DNA of 36,895 bases from Candidatus Hydrogenedentes bacterium UBA2224. GTDB lineage: Bacteria > Hydrogenedentota > Hydrogenedentia > Hydrogenedentales > SLHB01. Within the stretch, counting starts at the first letter, position 1, and each line of letters opens with the position of its first letter. Positions 10,236 through 18,727 of the stretch are shown here, one piece after another. The DNA lies in the NCBI GenBank assembly GCA_002348185.1, contig DDYW01000117.1, positions 1 through 36,895 on the forward strand. Direction: 5' to 3'. The position numbers were made by a program, and so were the translations under genes. The notes under the pieces were generated by a model, which worked only from the letters and a program-made list of their open reading frames with translations, searched no databases and was not told the origin of the DNA.

Positions 10236-11390
10236 GTGCACTACCGTCCGTTCGGCACGACCGGTTTCAATGTTTCCGCCCTCGGCTTCGGCACGATGCG
10301 TCTGCCGCTGAACGGCGATAATCCCGCGGACATCGACCGTCCGGAGACCATCCGGATGATTCGTCACGCCATCGATAACGGCGTCAACTACGCCGACAGC
10401 GCGTACGCCTACCACAACGGCGAAAGCGAGGTCGTTCTGGGCGAGGCCCTGCGCGATGGATACCGTGACCGGGTCAAGATTGCCACCAAACTCCCCACCT
10501 GGCTCGTCGAAAAGGAAGCGGACGTCGAAGCACTCCTCGATACCCAGCTCCAGCGCCTTCAGCAGGACCACATCGACTTTTATCTTGTTCACAACCTCAA
10601 CAGCGCGTTGTGGCCCATCGCGCGCGATTGTGACGTGTTGCCCGCTCTGGAGCGCGCCCGCGATAAGGGCAAAATCGGACACATCGGTTTCTCGTTCCAC
10701 GACACCTTCGACCTGTTCAAGGAGGTCATCGACGCGTATCCGGGATGGGAGTTTGTGCAGATTCAGTACAACTACGTAAACGAGACCGTACAGGCCGGCA
10801 CCCGGGGACTCGAGTATGCCGCGGCCAAGGGATTGCCGGTGGTCGTCATGGAGCCCCTGCTCGGCGGCTGCCTGGTCAATCCGCCGGAAAGCATTCGAGA
10901 AGTCTTCGACGACTCCCCGTATCCCGAGCGGGCGCCGGTCGACTGGGCCCTCCAATGGCTGTGGAACCGCCCCGAAATCGCGACCGTGCTCAGCGGCATG
11001 GGCACGATGAGCCAGGTCGAGGAGAACCTCGCCTGCGCCGCCCGGTCCGGCATCGGCACACTCTCCGAAGACGAGCTGGAGACCATCTCCGACGCCGCCT
11101 ATGCCTTCCGACAGTTGAACTCCATCCCCTGCACCCGATGCGGCTATTGCATGCCCTGCCCCCACGGCGTCGACATCCCCCGCAACTTCGAAATGTACAA
11201 CAACATGCAGATCTTCAAAGGCAATCAGGATTCCCTGAACCGGACCATTTACATCAACTTCATGGCCAAAGAGGCGCGCGCCGACAAGTGCACGGTCTGC
11301 AACGAATGCCTCCCCAAATGCCCCCAACACATCAAGATCCCCGAGCTCATGCCCAAGGTGCACGAGGCCTTGAGCCGTCCCCTGGGGTGA
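10236..11390 (+). CDS. Aldo/keto reductase with C-terminal two-[4Fe-4S] ferredoxin-like domain
   Basis: Predicted NAD(P)H- or ferredoxin-linked oxidoreductase of 384 aa; substrate unknown. Residues 1-285 form the aldo/keto reductase TIM barrel (YRPFGTTGFNVSALGFGTMR), with the catalytic tetrad visible as D54, Y59, K85 and H119 (FYLVHNLN). The C-terminus has two cysteine clusters: C299/C302/C305/C309 in CTRCGYCMPCPHGVDIP and C352/C355/C358/C362 in CTVCNECLPKCPQHIKIP. Both fit [4Fe-4S] binding, as in the predicted Fe-S aldo/keto reductase group (COG1453-like). These are found mainly in anaerobes and may pass electrons between iron-sulfur carriers and the barrel. It has no signal peptide, so it acts in the cytoplasm. 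The Gfo/Idh/MocA gene lies 187 bases downstream, probably in a separate unit. Confidence 0.93.
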   Translation: MHYRPFGTTGFNVSALGFGTMRLPLNGDNPADIDRPETIRMIRHAIDNGVNYADSAYAYHNGESEVVLGEALRDGYRDRVKIATKLPTWLVEKEADVEALLDTQLQRLQQDHIDFYLVHNLNSALWPIARDCDVLPALERARDKGKIGHIGFSFHDTFDLFKEVIDAYPGWEFVQIQYNYVNETVQAGTRGLEYAAAKGLPVVVMEPLLGGCLVNPPESIREVFDDSPYPERAPVDWALQWLWNRPEIATVLSGMGTMSQVEENLACAARSGIGTLSEDELETISDAAYAFRQLNSIPCTRCGYCMPCPHGVDIPRNFEMYNNMQIFKGNQDSLNRTIYINFMAKEARADKCTVCNECLPKCPQHIKIPELMPKVHEALSRPLG

Positions 11391-11577
11391 CGGGGGACAG
11401 GGGGACACGGACCCACACGAACCGACACGGACGATGCCGTACTCGCTCGCGGGGAGCCGTTTTCCCGTGACCTGTCGGCGCCATTTCGCTTTCCCGGGGG
11501 AATCTTGCTAAGCTTGCGCATTGCAGATTTGGGGGCAGGCTGGCCTTGGGCCTTGTCGACGCGAAAGGTGAGGGGAT

Positions 11578-12873
11578 ATGACCACAAGAATCAACCGGAG
11601 ACGATTCCTGGGCACGACCGCCGCACTCCTTGCGGGGCCCGCCATCATTACGGGGTGCGCGACGAAGAATCAGGGACGCCCCGCACCCAGTGAGCGCGTG
11701 GTGATGGGCGCCCTCGGCCTGGGCTGGCAGGGCCCCGGCAACCTCAAGGAATTTCTAGCCAACAAAGACGTCCAGGTTGTGGCGGTATGCGACGTCGACC
11801 AGAATCATCTCGCGCAGGCCAAGAACATGGTCGATACGGTGTACGGAAACACCGATTGCGCCACGTATACGCGATTCGAGGACATGTACGCCCGGCAAGA
11901 CCTCGATGCCATGAGCATCGCGTTGCCGGACCATTGGCACGCTGTCCCCGCCATTGCCGCCGCGGAAGCCGGCCTCGATATCTACGGCGAGAAACCGCTG
12001 GCCCGTACCCTGGCGGAAGGGCGGGCCATCTGCGATGCAGTCAAACGCAACAAGCGCGTCTGGCAGACCGGAAGCTGGCAGCGCAGCGTCGAGAATTTCC
12101 ACCGCGCTGCGGAACTCGTCCGCAACGGCCGCATTGGCAAGATGAACTACATCGAAGTGGGGCTCGGCCAGGGGCACACGGACTATGCGAACACCGGCGG
12201 CCAGACCGCGTTCGGCCCGCCGCCCGCCGAGCTGGATTATGACCGCTGGCTCGGGCCCGCCCCCGAAGCGCCGTATTGTCCCGCGCGGGTGCACAAGAAC
12301 TGGCGCTGGATCATGGCCTACGGCGGCGGCACCATCATGGACTGGGTGGGCCACCATCTCGACATCGCCCACTGGGCCATGGGGCTGGACGGCACGGGCC
12401 CCGTGACCGTCGAAGGCACGGGCGTCATCCCCACCGCGGGGCTGTGGGACGCCCCCACGGACTACGATTGCGCCTGTACCTACGCCAGCGGGCTGGTCAT
12501 CAGGATCAGCAGCGCCTACCCCATGGGCACGAAATGGGTCGGCGAAGACGGCTGGCTTTTCGTCACGCGCGGTAAAACGGAGGCCGAACCGGCATCCGTG
12601 CTCGACGAGGTCCTTGGCGAGAACGAGGTCCGCCTCTACCACAGCCGCGATCACTGCGGTAATTTCATCGAATGCGTCAAAAGCCGCAAAGAAACCATCA
12701 CGCCGTGCGAAGTCGCGCACCGTTCCGCCTCCGTGGGCCATCTCTGCGACATCGCACTCTACACGGGCCGAAAGATCCGCTGGAACCCGAAGACCGAAGA
12801 GATCAAGGGGGACTCGGGCGCCTCGGAGATGCTCTCGCCAACGTACCGCAAACCCTGGAAGCTGAACACCTGA
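11578..12873 (+). CDS. Tat-exported Gfo/Idh/MocA family oxidoreductase
   Basis: Predicted NAD(P)-dependent sugar or inositol-type oxidoreductase, 431 aa, substrate unknown. The N-terminus has a twin-arginine signal (NRRRFLGTTAALLAG) with a possible lipobox around Cys27 (ITGC), so it is probably exported folded. The Rossmann part follows (VVMGALGLGWQGPGN, then VVAVCDVD at 67-74), with the family motif EKP at 138-140 (YGEKPLART). The C-terminal domain carries the GGGTIMDWVGHHLDIAHW segment, whose Asp and His are the usual catalytic or substrate-binding residues. Such Tat-exported members are expanded in planctomycetes and relatives, where they are linked to carbohydrate degradation. The glycine-rich loop departs slightly from GxGxxG. 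ATG at 11578 follows GGTGAGGGG. The next gene, also exported, begins 136 bases downstream. Confidence 0.93.
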   Translation: MTTRINRRRFLGTTAALLAGPAIITGCATKNQGRPAPSERVVMGALGLGWQGPGNLKEFLANKDVQVVAVCDVDQNHLAQAKNMVDTVYGNTDCATYTRFEDMYARQDLDAMSIALPDHWHAVPAIAAAEAGLDIYGEKPLARTLAEGRAICDAVKRNKRVWQTGSWQRSVENFHRAAELVRNGRIGKMNYIEVGLGQGHTDYANTGGQTAFGPPPAELDYDRWLGPAPEAPYCPARVHKNWRWIMAYGGGTIMDWVGHHLDIAHWAMGLDGTGPVTVEGTGVIPTAGLWDAPTDYDCACTYASGLVIRISSAYPMGTKWVGEDGWLFVTRGKTEAEPASVLDEVLGENEVRLYHSRDHCGNFIECVKSRKETITPCEVAHRSASVGHLCDIALYTGRKIRWNPKTEEIKGDSGASEMLSPTYRKPWKLNT

Positions 12874-12997
12874 CTCCACGTCTCCGCAGCGGCCAGTTAT
12901 TCGGAAAATCCCGGGCGGAGTCCAGCGGGGGATGGGCGCGAAGCGACCGGGCATGAGGCCGGGCCGCGTCTTCAGCGCGGTCCCGTTTCCGCGCAAC

Positions 12998-13003
12998 AGG
13001 AGG
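12998..13003 (+). promoter_or_regulatory. Ribosome binding site deciding the GTG start at 13010
   Basis: AGGAGG lies six bases before GTG at 13010. The start at 13010 puts a hydrophobic signal sequence at the N-terminus. An upstream ATG at 12932 in the same frame would add 26 Arg/Pro-rich residues. Confidence 0.75.
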
Positions 13004-13009
13004 TTTGAA

Positions 13010-15943
13010 GTGCCGAACGTCAGCCGCTTTCCGATCTTGATGCTCGTCCTGGGCGCACTCGCGTGTGTCGGCGCGGCCACGGCGCACGGGCAGGCGACAC
13101 AGCCCGCCGTGCGGCGGGTCTACGACCGTCTGATGGACCCCGCGGAACATCCCGACTACAGCCGCCGCCATGTCCAGCCCCCGACCTGGGACACGTTTGG
13201 CAACCGTACGCAGTTCGTTGCTTTGCGGGCGTTTCCGATCGAGGGCAACCGCATCGTCAATTACCAGCAGGAACTGGACAAATATACCCGGCAGCATGAG
13301 CTCTGCACGGTGGTCTGGCCCGCCCATCCGGTCATCTTTACCGAGAACCTCGGCGAACTTGCGGAGGAGCTCAAACGGAGAGACCTGTTTCTCTTTGACA
13401 TCTGGGGCTATGTGCCCGGTTCGGGCGATGCCGGAGCCGGGCCCGCCGGCTCGTGGACCCAGTTCCATGTGCCCGAGGGCGTGTTCGGCATGCTCGAGGA
13501 GAAACTCGGCGACCATTGGCTCGGGATGGACGTCGGCGAGCAGGACGGGCGCTACATCGGCGGCTACGCCCCGGGCATGTATCCGATCTCCGGGGATCGC
13601 GTGGCGCAATATCTGAATTTCCACCGGCATTTCGAATACATGGGCAATGAGCTGGGGAACCGCCTTTCAACGCTCGTTTCGCTGAATTTCGGACACCATC
13701 TCATCAAGGACGGCACCTATTGCACCATCGGCGCGGAGACGGCGCAGGCATTGCCCAATAATCAGGTGTACTACGCCTTCATCCGCGGCGCGGGCAAGCA
13801 GTACGGCGTGCCGTGGTTTGGAAACGCCTCGATTTTCAACCGCTGGGGCTACAAAACCTTCGATTCCGAAGGACCCAACCACAGTCCCGTCAAGGGTTCC
13901 AGCCTGAGTCTGCTGAAGCGTCTCATGTACGCCCACATTCTCTACAACTGCGTCTTTGTCGGCTTCGAAAGCCAGTGGTTCGTCGGGGACGAACTGTCGC
14001 CCATCGGACACATTCAACTCGGGGCAAAATCGTGGCTCGACCAGAACGGCATGCCCGGAACGATGCTCGCCCCCGTGGCGGTGATGACGGACTTCTTCGC
14101 CGGGTGGTCGTTCCCGCGGCATCTCTACACCGGCAACGTCTACCGCGCATGGGGCAATATCCCGTACGGCCCCGGCGATTATCTCACCGACAATGTGCTC
14201 GATATGCTGTATCCCGGCTATCAGAATGCCTCCTATTTCCACGACGAATCCGGGTTCATAACCGCAACGCCGTACGGCGATAGCGCGGACTGCCTCCTGA
14301 CCGATGCCCCGGAGTGGCTGCTCCGCCGTTACGCCGTTCTGGTGCTGACGGGAGAAGTGACCGCTACCGGCGAACTCCACGATACGCTGGCGGCCTTCGT
14401 CGAACAGGGCGGACACCTGATCATCACCGCGGGAAACCTCGCCCTGTTTCCTCAGGGTCTGGCGGGAATCAGAACGACTGGCTCCTCCGCCCGTGTTGAC
14501 GCGGGCGCGGAAATCCGATTCAACGATGGATCATCGCTGACGGAAGACGCCCCATTCGAACTCCTCGACATCTCGCTCGGGGAGAACGCCGTTGTATTGG
14601 CCACCTGCGGGGAACGGCCCGTGGTGGCCGAGGCCTCCCGGGGCGCGGGACGCGTCACCGTCCTCGCAAGTCCTTTCGGCCTCCCCGCGGACCCGGCCCC
14701 CGGACCCATCGTAAACGCGGTGGACCAGGAGTTCTTGACTCCGTACCCGATGTTGCGTCACGTTGCCTTCACCCTGAACGCCGCCTTTACCGCCCAGAAG
14801 ATCTTCGACGTGGGGGAGGGGCTCGGCTACGCCGTCTGCCGGAAAGGACCGGGCGAATATACCGTGGGCGTCTTCAACAATACGCTGGAGCAGCGCCCCC
14901 TCCAGATCACGTCTCCCAGCGGCACGGTCACTTCCATACGCGAACTCCCCATCGACGCGTCGGAGAAGTCCGCCCCGGGATACCTCCCCGAAGGGTTTGA
15001 ACAGGCCAACGTGGGGCTCAGCGCGCCGGATGTCATCGCGGGCGGAGACGTGCGGATCTTCTCCGTATCCCTCGACGAGCAGGGAATCGAAACCATCGCC
15101 CACGAGACCCCGCCCGTCCGGCCCCGGGGCAGAATCCTCCCTCTGCGTGATACCACCGGCATTCGTGAAGCGATTCTCCGCCGCCCGACGTTCTTTCAAC
15201 ACTTCGAGGGCGTCTCGGTGGACTGGCGCAATCTCCACCACCGCGATGACGCCGCCCTGCTCGACGAGGCCGGCTGGCTCAAACGTCAGGACCTGCGCAT
15301 CTTCGTCGACCTGACGTCGGGCCTGAACCTGTTTCCCGACCTGCGCCTGGTAGACAACGATCCGATCGAGTATGGGAAGAGCATGGCTGTTATCGACGCC
15401 GTCATGCGAAAAATGGCCATCCTTGGCGCGACCGATTTGATTCTCGCCCCGCACCGGCAACCCGAAACCAACATCACCGCCGAGGAAACCGCTGCGGCAA
15501 TCCGCAAAACCCTCGCCCTGCTCGCCCAGAAGGCCGGGGAAAGCGGCATCACCCTCTACCTGCGGCCCGGACCCGGCAACAGCATCGAAGCCGCCCTCGG
15601 AACGATTACGGACGTTAACGCGCCCAACCTGAAACTCGCGTTGCCCACGGCGCTCCTCGTGCACGCAAGTACTCCACCGGACAGCCTCACGCCGCAGATG
15701 TTGCAGCAGACCGGGCTCTGGCTGGCCAGCGAACCCCAATACGATGCCGCGGGCGCACTGTGGTCGCTGCAGGGCCGTCTCGCCGCCGGCCGCGCCCGCC
15801 CCGACGCGCCCGCGCCGCGCGACTACCTCGCCATGGCGCCCGAAATCCCCTGTGTCCTTGACGGCGTGTATTCGGGCTGGGACCAGGAGTATCAGGACAT
15901 CCAGCGCCTCACGTCCGGAGAAGCCGTTCCCGGAGACCGGTGA
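13010..15943 (+). CDS. Large secreted protein of unknown function with amidotransferase-like and TIM-barrel-like parts
   Basis: I do not recognise a named family for this 977-aa protein. It has a signal peptide (RFPILMLVLGALACVGAATAHG, cleavage near residue 26). Residues about 35-400 are rich in Trp, Tyr and His and look like a glycoside-hydrolase-type barrel (LFLFDIWGYVPG, GMDVGEQDGRYIGGY). Around 430-480, VLVLTGEVTATGELHD followed by FVEQGGHLIITAG resembles the flavodoxin-like glutamine-amidotransferase fold seen in GH42-type proteins. About 500-700 is beta-rich. Residues about 717-900 look like an AP-endonuclease/xylose-isomerase-type TIM barrel (FEGVSVDWRNLHH, MAILGATDLILAPHR, GITLYLRPGPG). 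A role in polysaccharide breakdown is possible from the neighbouring Tat oxidoreductase, but catalytic residues cannot be assigned by eye. Confidence 0.75.
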   Translation: MPNVSRFPILMLVLGALACVGAATAHGQATQPAVRRVYDRLMDPAEHPDYSRRHVQPPTWDTFGNRTQFVALRAFPIEGNRIVNYQQELDKYTRQHELCTVVWPAHPVIFTENLGELAEELKRRDLFLFDIWGYVPGSGDAGAGPAGSWTQFHVPEGVFGMLEEKLGDHWLGMDVGEQDGRYIGGYAPGMYPISGDRVAQYLNFHRHFEYMGNELGNRLSTLVSLNFGHHLIKDGTYCTIGAETAQALPNNQVYYAFIRGAGKQYGVPWFGNASIFNRWGYKTFDSEGPNHSPVKGSSLSLLKRLMYAHILYNCVFVGFESQWFVGDELSPIGHIQLGAKSWLDQNGMPGTMLAPVAVMTDFFAGWSFPRHLYTGNVYRAWGNIPYGPGDYLTDNVLDMLYPGYQNASYFHDESGFITATPYGDSADCLLTDAPEWLLRRYAVLVLTGEVTATGELHDTLAAFVEQGGHLIITAGNLALFPQGLAGIRTTGSSARVDAGAEIRFNDGSSLTEDAPFELLDISLGENAVVLATCGERPVVAEASRGAGRVTVLASPFGLPADPAPGPIVNAVDQEFLTPYPMLRHVAFTLNAAFTAQKIFDVGEGLGYAVCRKGPGEYTVGVFNNTLEQRPLQITSPSGTVTSIRELPIDASEKSAPGYLPEGFEQANVGLSAPDVIAGGDVRIFSVSLDEQGIETIAHETPPVRPRGRILPLRDTTGIREAILRRPTFFQHFEGVSVDWRNLHHRDDAALLDEAGWLKRQDLRIFVDLTSGLNLFPDLRLVDNDPIEYGKSMAVIDAVMRKMAILGATDLILAPHRQPETNITAEETAAAIRKTLALLAQKAGESGITLYLRPGPGNSIEAALGTITDVNAPNLKLALPTALLVHASTPPDSLTPQMLQQTGLWLASEPQYDAAGALWSLQGRLAAGRARPDAPAPRDYLAMAPEIPCVLDGVYSGWDQEYQDIQRLTSGEAVPGDR

Positions 15944-16112
15944 TGCGGGAAACCCCTGCCCGCGCGGCGGACGTCTCCGGCGCCAACCCGGCGCACGATC
16001 TCCGCGCATTGACGTGCCCGCGGCATCGACAAGCCCCGCCAGGGAATTTGACTTCGCTCATTTTCGCATGCTATAGTTTGCCGACTTTGAGCGGGCTTGC
16101 CCGCATGGATTC

Positions 16113-16189
16113 GGGGGCGTAGTTCAGCTGGTTAGAACGCCGGCCTGTCACGCCGGAGGTCGCGAGTTCGAGTCTCGTCGCTCCCGCCA
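16113..16189 (+). tRNA. tRNA-Asp (anticodon GTC)
   Basis: A 77-base cloverleaf with encoded CCA. The acceptor stem GGGGGCG pairs with CGCTCCC (one G-U pair). The D arm contains AGCTGGTTAGAAC, the anticodon arm CCGGCCTGTCACGCCGG shows GTC in the loop, and the T arm has GAGTTCGAGTCTC. Discriminator G, then CCA at 16187-16189. Asp follows from the GTC anticodon. Confidence 0.97.
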
Positions 16190-16198
16190 GTAAATTGC

Positions 16199-16236
16199 AA
16201 AACGCCAGTGAGTTGGACGCAACTCACTGGCGTTTT
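16199..16236. terminator. Perfect 17-bp bidirectional hairpin terminator
   Basis: The arm at 16199-16215 is the exact reverse complement of 16220-16236, with a 4-base loop (GACG). On the plus strand the stem ends in a T run, 10 bases after the tRNA-Asp CCA. On the minus strand it also ends in TTTT, about 97 bases after the stop of the dockerin-like gene. It therefore suits convergent termination of the tRNA and the 16333-18510 gene. Confidence 0.88.
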
Positions 16237-16332
16237 TCTTTGGAATCGTGGATGGGACTGCTGGAAGCCTGCGCGGGAACGGCAATTCCCCAGCCGGGGG
16301 CAGACGCGTCGCGGTGTTCCTGGTACGCCGGG

Positions 16333-18510
16333 CTAGAGCCCCAACGCCGCGTTGATCACCAGTTGGATGTCGACCGCATCGCAATCCCCATCCGAGTCCA
16401 CGTCGATTTCCGGCGTACCCGGAATCTCCAATGCGGCATTGATGGTCAGTTGTACGTCGACCGCATCCACGGAACCGCTGCCGTCGACGTCCTCCGGGGC
16501 CAGGACCGTGATGTAGGCGGTCTTCGTAACTTCTTCGACACCGTCCACAAATTGCCCCCCGTCGTCGTGCCCCACGTAGCCCTCCACGCGCAGCCGCACG
16601 GTGTAGAGGCCCGGCTCGGTGTAGGTATGCGACACCGGACCAGATGGGTCGGTGTATTCCGGGGGCCAGAGGGCATTGATGTCCCACTGACGTTTCAGGA
16701 TGTCTCCTTGCGACAGATCGGTGAAGACTACCGTCAGCGGGGCATACCCTTCCGTTACGTCGGCGGCGAAATCGGCCGACAGTGGAAGCACGTGACGGAT
16801 TGGCAGGGTGTAGTCGGCAAACGCGGCATTCCCCTCCAGCGTAGTCGAAGCTACACGGAAATCGACGGTCGAGAGTTTGAGGTAGGTTTCACTTGCCCAG
16901 ACATAGGCATCGGTGTAGACGCCGTCTCCGGCAACGTCATCGCCCAATGTCCCGTCGTCCCACAGGGCGGAATCCGTTCTATACACGCCTTCCGGGTAGC
17001 GGCCGAACGGGTCCATGGGGAACTGTCGCATGATGGTCAGGTCATCACCCGATGGGTAGAGAAGGAACTTGTGGCGGTAGACCGGCTGGATGCTGTCCTG
17101 AAGCACCAGTTCCGCTTTCGGAACTACCGCAACGCCCAAGACGGCGGGAGGAGCGCCCGCCTTGGTGACCATTTCCCAATCGAAGCGCAGGAGGTCAGGC
17201 TCGGCAAGTGCCGGCGGGGTGGCGATGACCGTCGCCCAGAACAGCACGCGGCTGCCGTCCTCCGATATTGCGCTCTCCTTGTCGATGCGCGCACAGATGC
17301 GGTCCGCGACGGGAATGACCAGTGAACCGTCTGTCTTGGCAAGTTGCAGCCCCGTAGGGTTCATCGGCCAGTAGTACGAGACGGCGGAGCCGTCTTTGCT
17401 GAGCCGGGGCCGCTCCGGATAGACTTTGTACAAGGTGTTGCCGGGGTCGAGACAGGTTGCGGCGCCCCCGCTTGTGGGCATCACAAACAGGCCGTTATTC
17501 GCGGCGTTTTCGGAATGGTATCGGCAAAATGCAAGCGTGCCGCCCGAGCCCGAAAGCGATGCGCCGCTGAGCCCGACATGCACCGGCACGCCTTCCCGCA
17601 TTTCGTAGAGGTCGACGAGGATTTGGGCGGTGCCGGGGGCATTGGTGGCGACTCCCAGGATGTGAAACGCGGGATGGCCATCGAAGTCGAATCCGCCAAC
17701 GGGCAAAGACACCAGGCTTCCCGTGTAATCGCAGTCGATATAGCCGCCGGAAGCTATCACGCTCACCGCGGCATCGACCACGCCCGAAACGTCGCGGAGG
17801 TTGTCGTCCGAGAAGAGGGGGGACGCGGGGGCAAGCCCGTTCGTGGGTATTTGGTAGAGAGTAAATCCAGACGGGTCTAGCCCGGCTACGCCCCCTGAGT
17901 ACGGCCCGAAGCGGTTGATGAAAAAAACGCTGGTCCCGTCGCCCGAGATGCAGAACAGGTCACCAACCTGCTGGATTGAGAGGTCGACATCCCCGAAATC
18001 GTTCGTTCCGTAAAGTTGCACCGACACTTGTGTCGGGAGGTTCTTGTTGGTGGCGCTGGGGACGTCGTAGACGACGATCTGCTTGGCGCCGCCCATGCCG
18101 CCCGCGTACTCGAGGATATAGGCTACCGTGTTGCCGTCGTCCGAGATCTCAAAGCACGAGTTCAGATGCAGAATTCCTTCACCCACAAGAGCAGCCGTAT
18201 AGATAATCGTCTCGTTGGTACCGTCGGCGTTCATAATGCGCAGCGATTCCGCGCTGAGGTCGTTTGCTCTCGCGTAGAAGAGCACCTTCGAACCGTTGGC
18301 ACTCATGCGGAAACAATCGAAACCCGCATACATGCTGAAATGATAGTCGCCGGCCTCGTGGTCCGTGATGCGCTCGATGGTCCCCTGGCGGATAAGATCC
18401 ACCGCTTCGTCGGCGAGGCACAACGTGGGGGCAAGGACACCGAAAGCAGACAGCAGCGCGATGACCGAAAGAAACTCCAGCGACACAGAAATACTGCGCG
18501 AAACGCACAC
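16333..18510 (-). CDS. Secreted PD40-like propeller/PKD protein with C-terminal dockerin-like repeats
   Basis: A 725-aa predicted extracellular protein of unknown substrate. A signal peptide (about 1-33) ends in PTLCLADE. Residues about 45-440 contain TolB/PD40-like propeller strands (FEISDDGNTVAYI, RLSKDGSAVSYYW, AISEDGSRVLFW). A PKD domain (about 580-665) shows ADVTEGYAPLTVVFTDLS and GLYTVRLRV. The last 52 residues are two dockerin-type EF-hand-like repeats: DVDGSGSVDAVDVQLTINAA and DVDSDGDCDAVDIQLVINAA. Dockerins normally bind cohesins, but none is visible in this window; in non-cellulosomal bacteria such tails are often of unknown purpose. GTG at 18510 has AGGGAG eight bases upstream. A strong promoter lies upstream and a perfect hairpin downstream, so this is probably a single-gene unit. 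Confidence 0.88.
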   Translation of the reverse strand: MCVSRSISVSLEFLSVIALLSAFGVLAPTLCLADEAVDLIRQGTIERITDHEAGDYHFSMYAGFDCFRMSANGSKVLFYARANDLSAESLRIMNADGTNETIIYTAALVGEGILHLNSCFEISDDGNTVAYILEYAGGMGGAKQIVVYDVPSATNKNLPTQVSVQLYGTNDFGDVDLSIQQVGDLFCISGDGTSVFFINRFGPYSGGVAGLDPSGFTLYQIPTNGLAPASPLFSDDNLRDVSGVVDAAVSVIASGGYIDCDYTGSLVSLPVGGFDFDGHPAFHILGVATNAPGTAQILVDLYEMREGVPVHVGLSGASLSGSGGTLAFCRYHSENAANNGLFVMPTSGGAATCLDPGNTLYKVYPERPRLSKDGSAVSYYWPMNPTGLQLAKTDGSLVIPVADRICARIDKESAISEDGSRVLFWATVIATPPALAEPDLLRFDWEMVTKAGAPPAVLGVAVVPKAELVLQDSIQPVYRHKFLLYPSGDDLTIMRQFPMDPFGRYPEGVYRTDSALWDDGTLGDDVAGDGVYTDAYVWASETYLKLSTVDFRVASTTLEGNAAFADYTLPIRHVLPLSADFAADVTEGYAPLTVVFTDLSQGDILKRQWDINALWPPEYTDPSGPVSHTYTEPGLYTVRLRVEGYVGHDDGGQFVDGVEEVTKTAYITVLAPEDVDGSGSVDAVDVQLTINAALEIPGTPEIDVDSDGDCDAVDIQLVINAALGL

Positions 18511-18609
18511 GGGAAGTTCTCCCTCAGACGCCCCCTACGCCGCGTCCGGTCGTGCCTCCCTGCCGAAGGGTCCCCCGTGACCCGGGAAGCGCCAATGCTC
18601 CGTGCGCGT

Positions 18610-18638
18610 AGCATAATTCTCCGGTAACATTCTGTCAA
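18610..18638 (-). promoter_or_regulatory. Promoter of the dockerin-like protein gene
   Basis: On the minus strand, a perfect TTGACA (18633-18638), a 17-base spacer and TATGCT (18610-18615). The start point would be near 18603, leaving about 93 bases of leader before GTG 18510. It is the best promoter match in the window. The rest of the 217-base gap down from 18727 shows nothing else I can support. Confidence 0.6.
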
Positions 18639-18727
18639 TACCCTCGAAAAACCCGAATCTCTCGAAATACCCCGCCCGCAGGACTCGGTGCGCCGATCTC
18701 ACGCCGCGTTCATGCGGTTCCGAATCG

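Noticed and set aside
16113..16236. tRNA-Asp as an integration site of a mobile island
   Set aside because: No integrase, and no repeat of the tRNA 3' end was noticed elsewhere in the window. The hairpin after it is a normal terminator.
16148..16687. Minus-strand frame ending in RRDSNSRPPA
   Set aside because: The end is a translation of the tRNA-Asp antisense, a well-known artefact. The rest shadows the dockerin-like gene.
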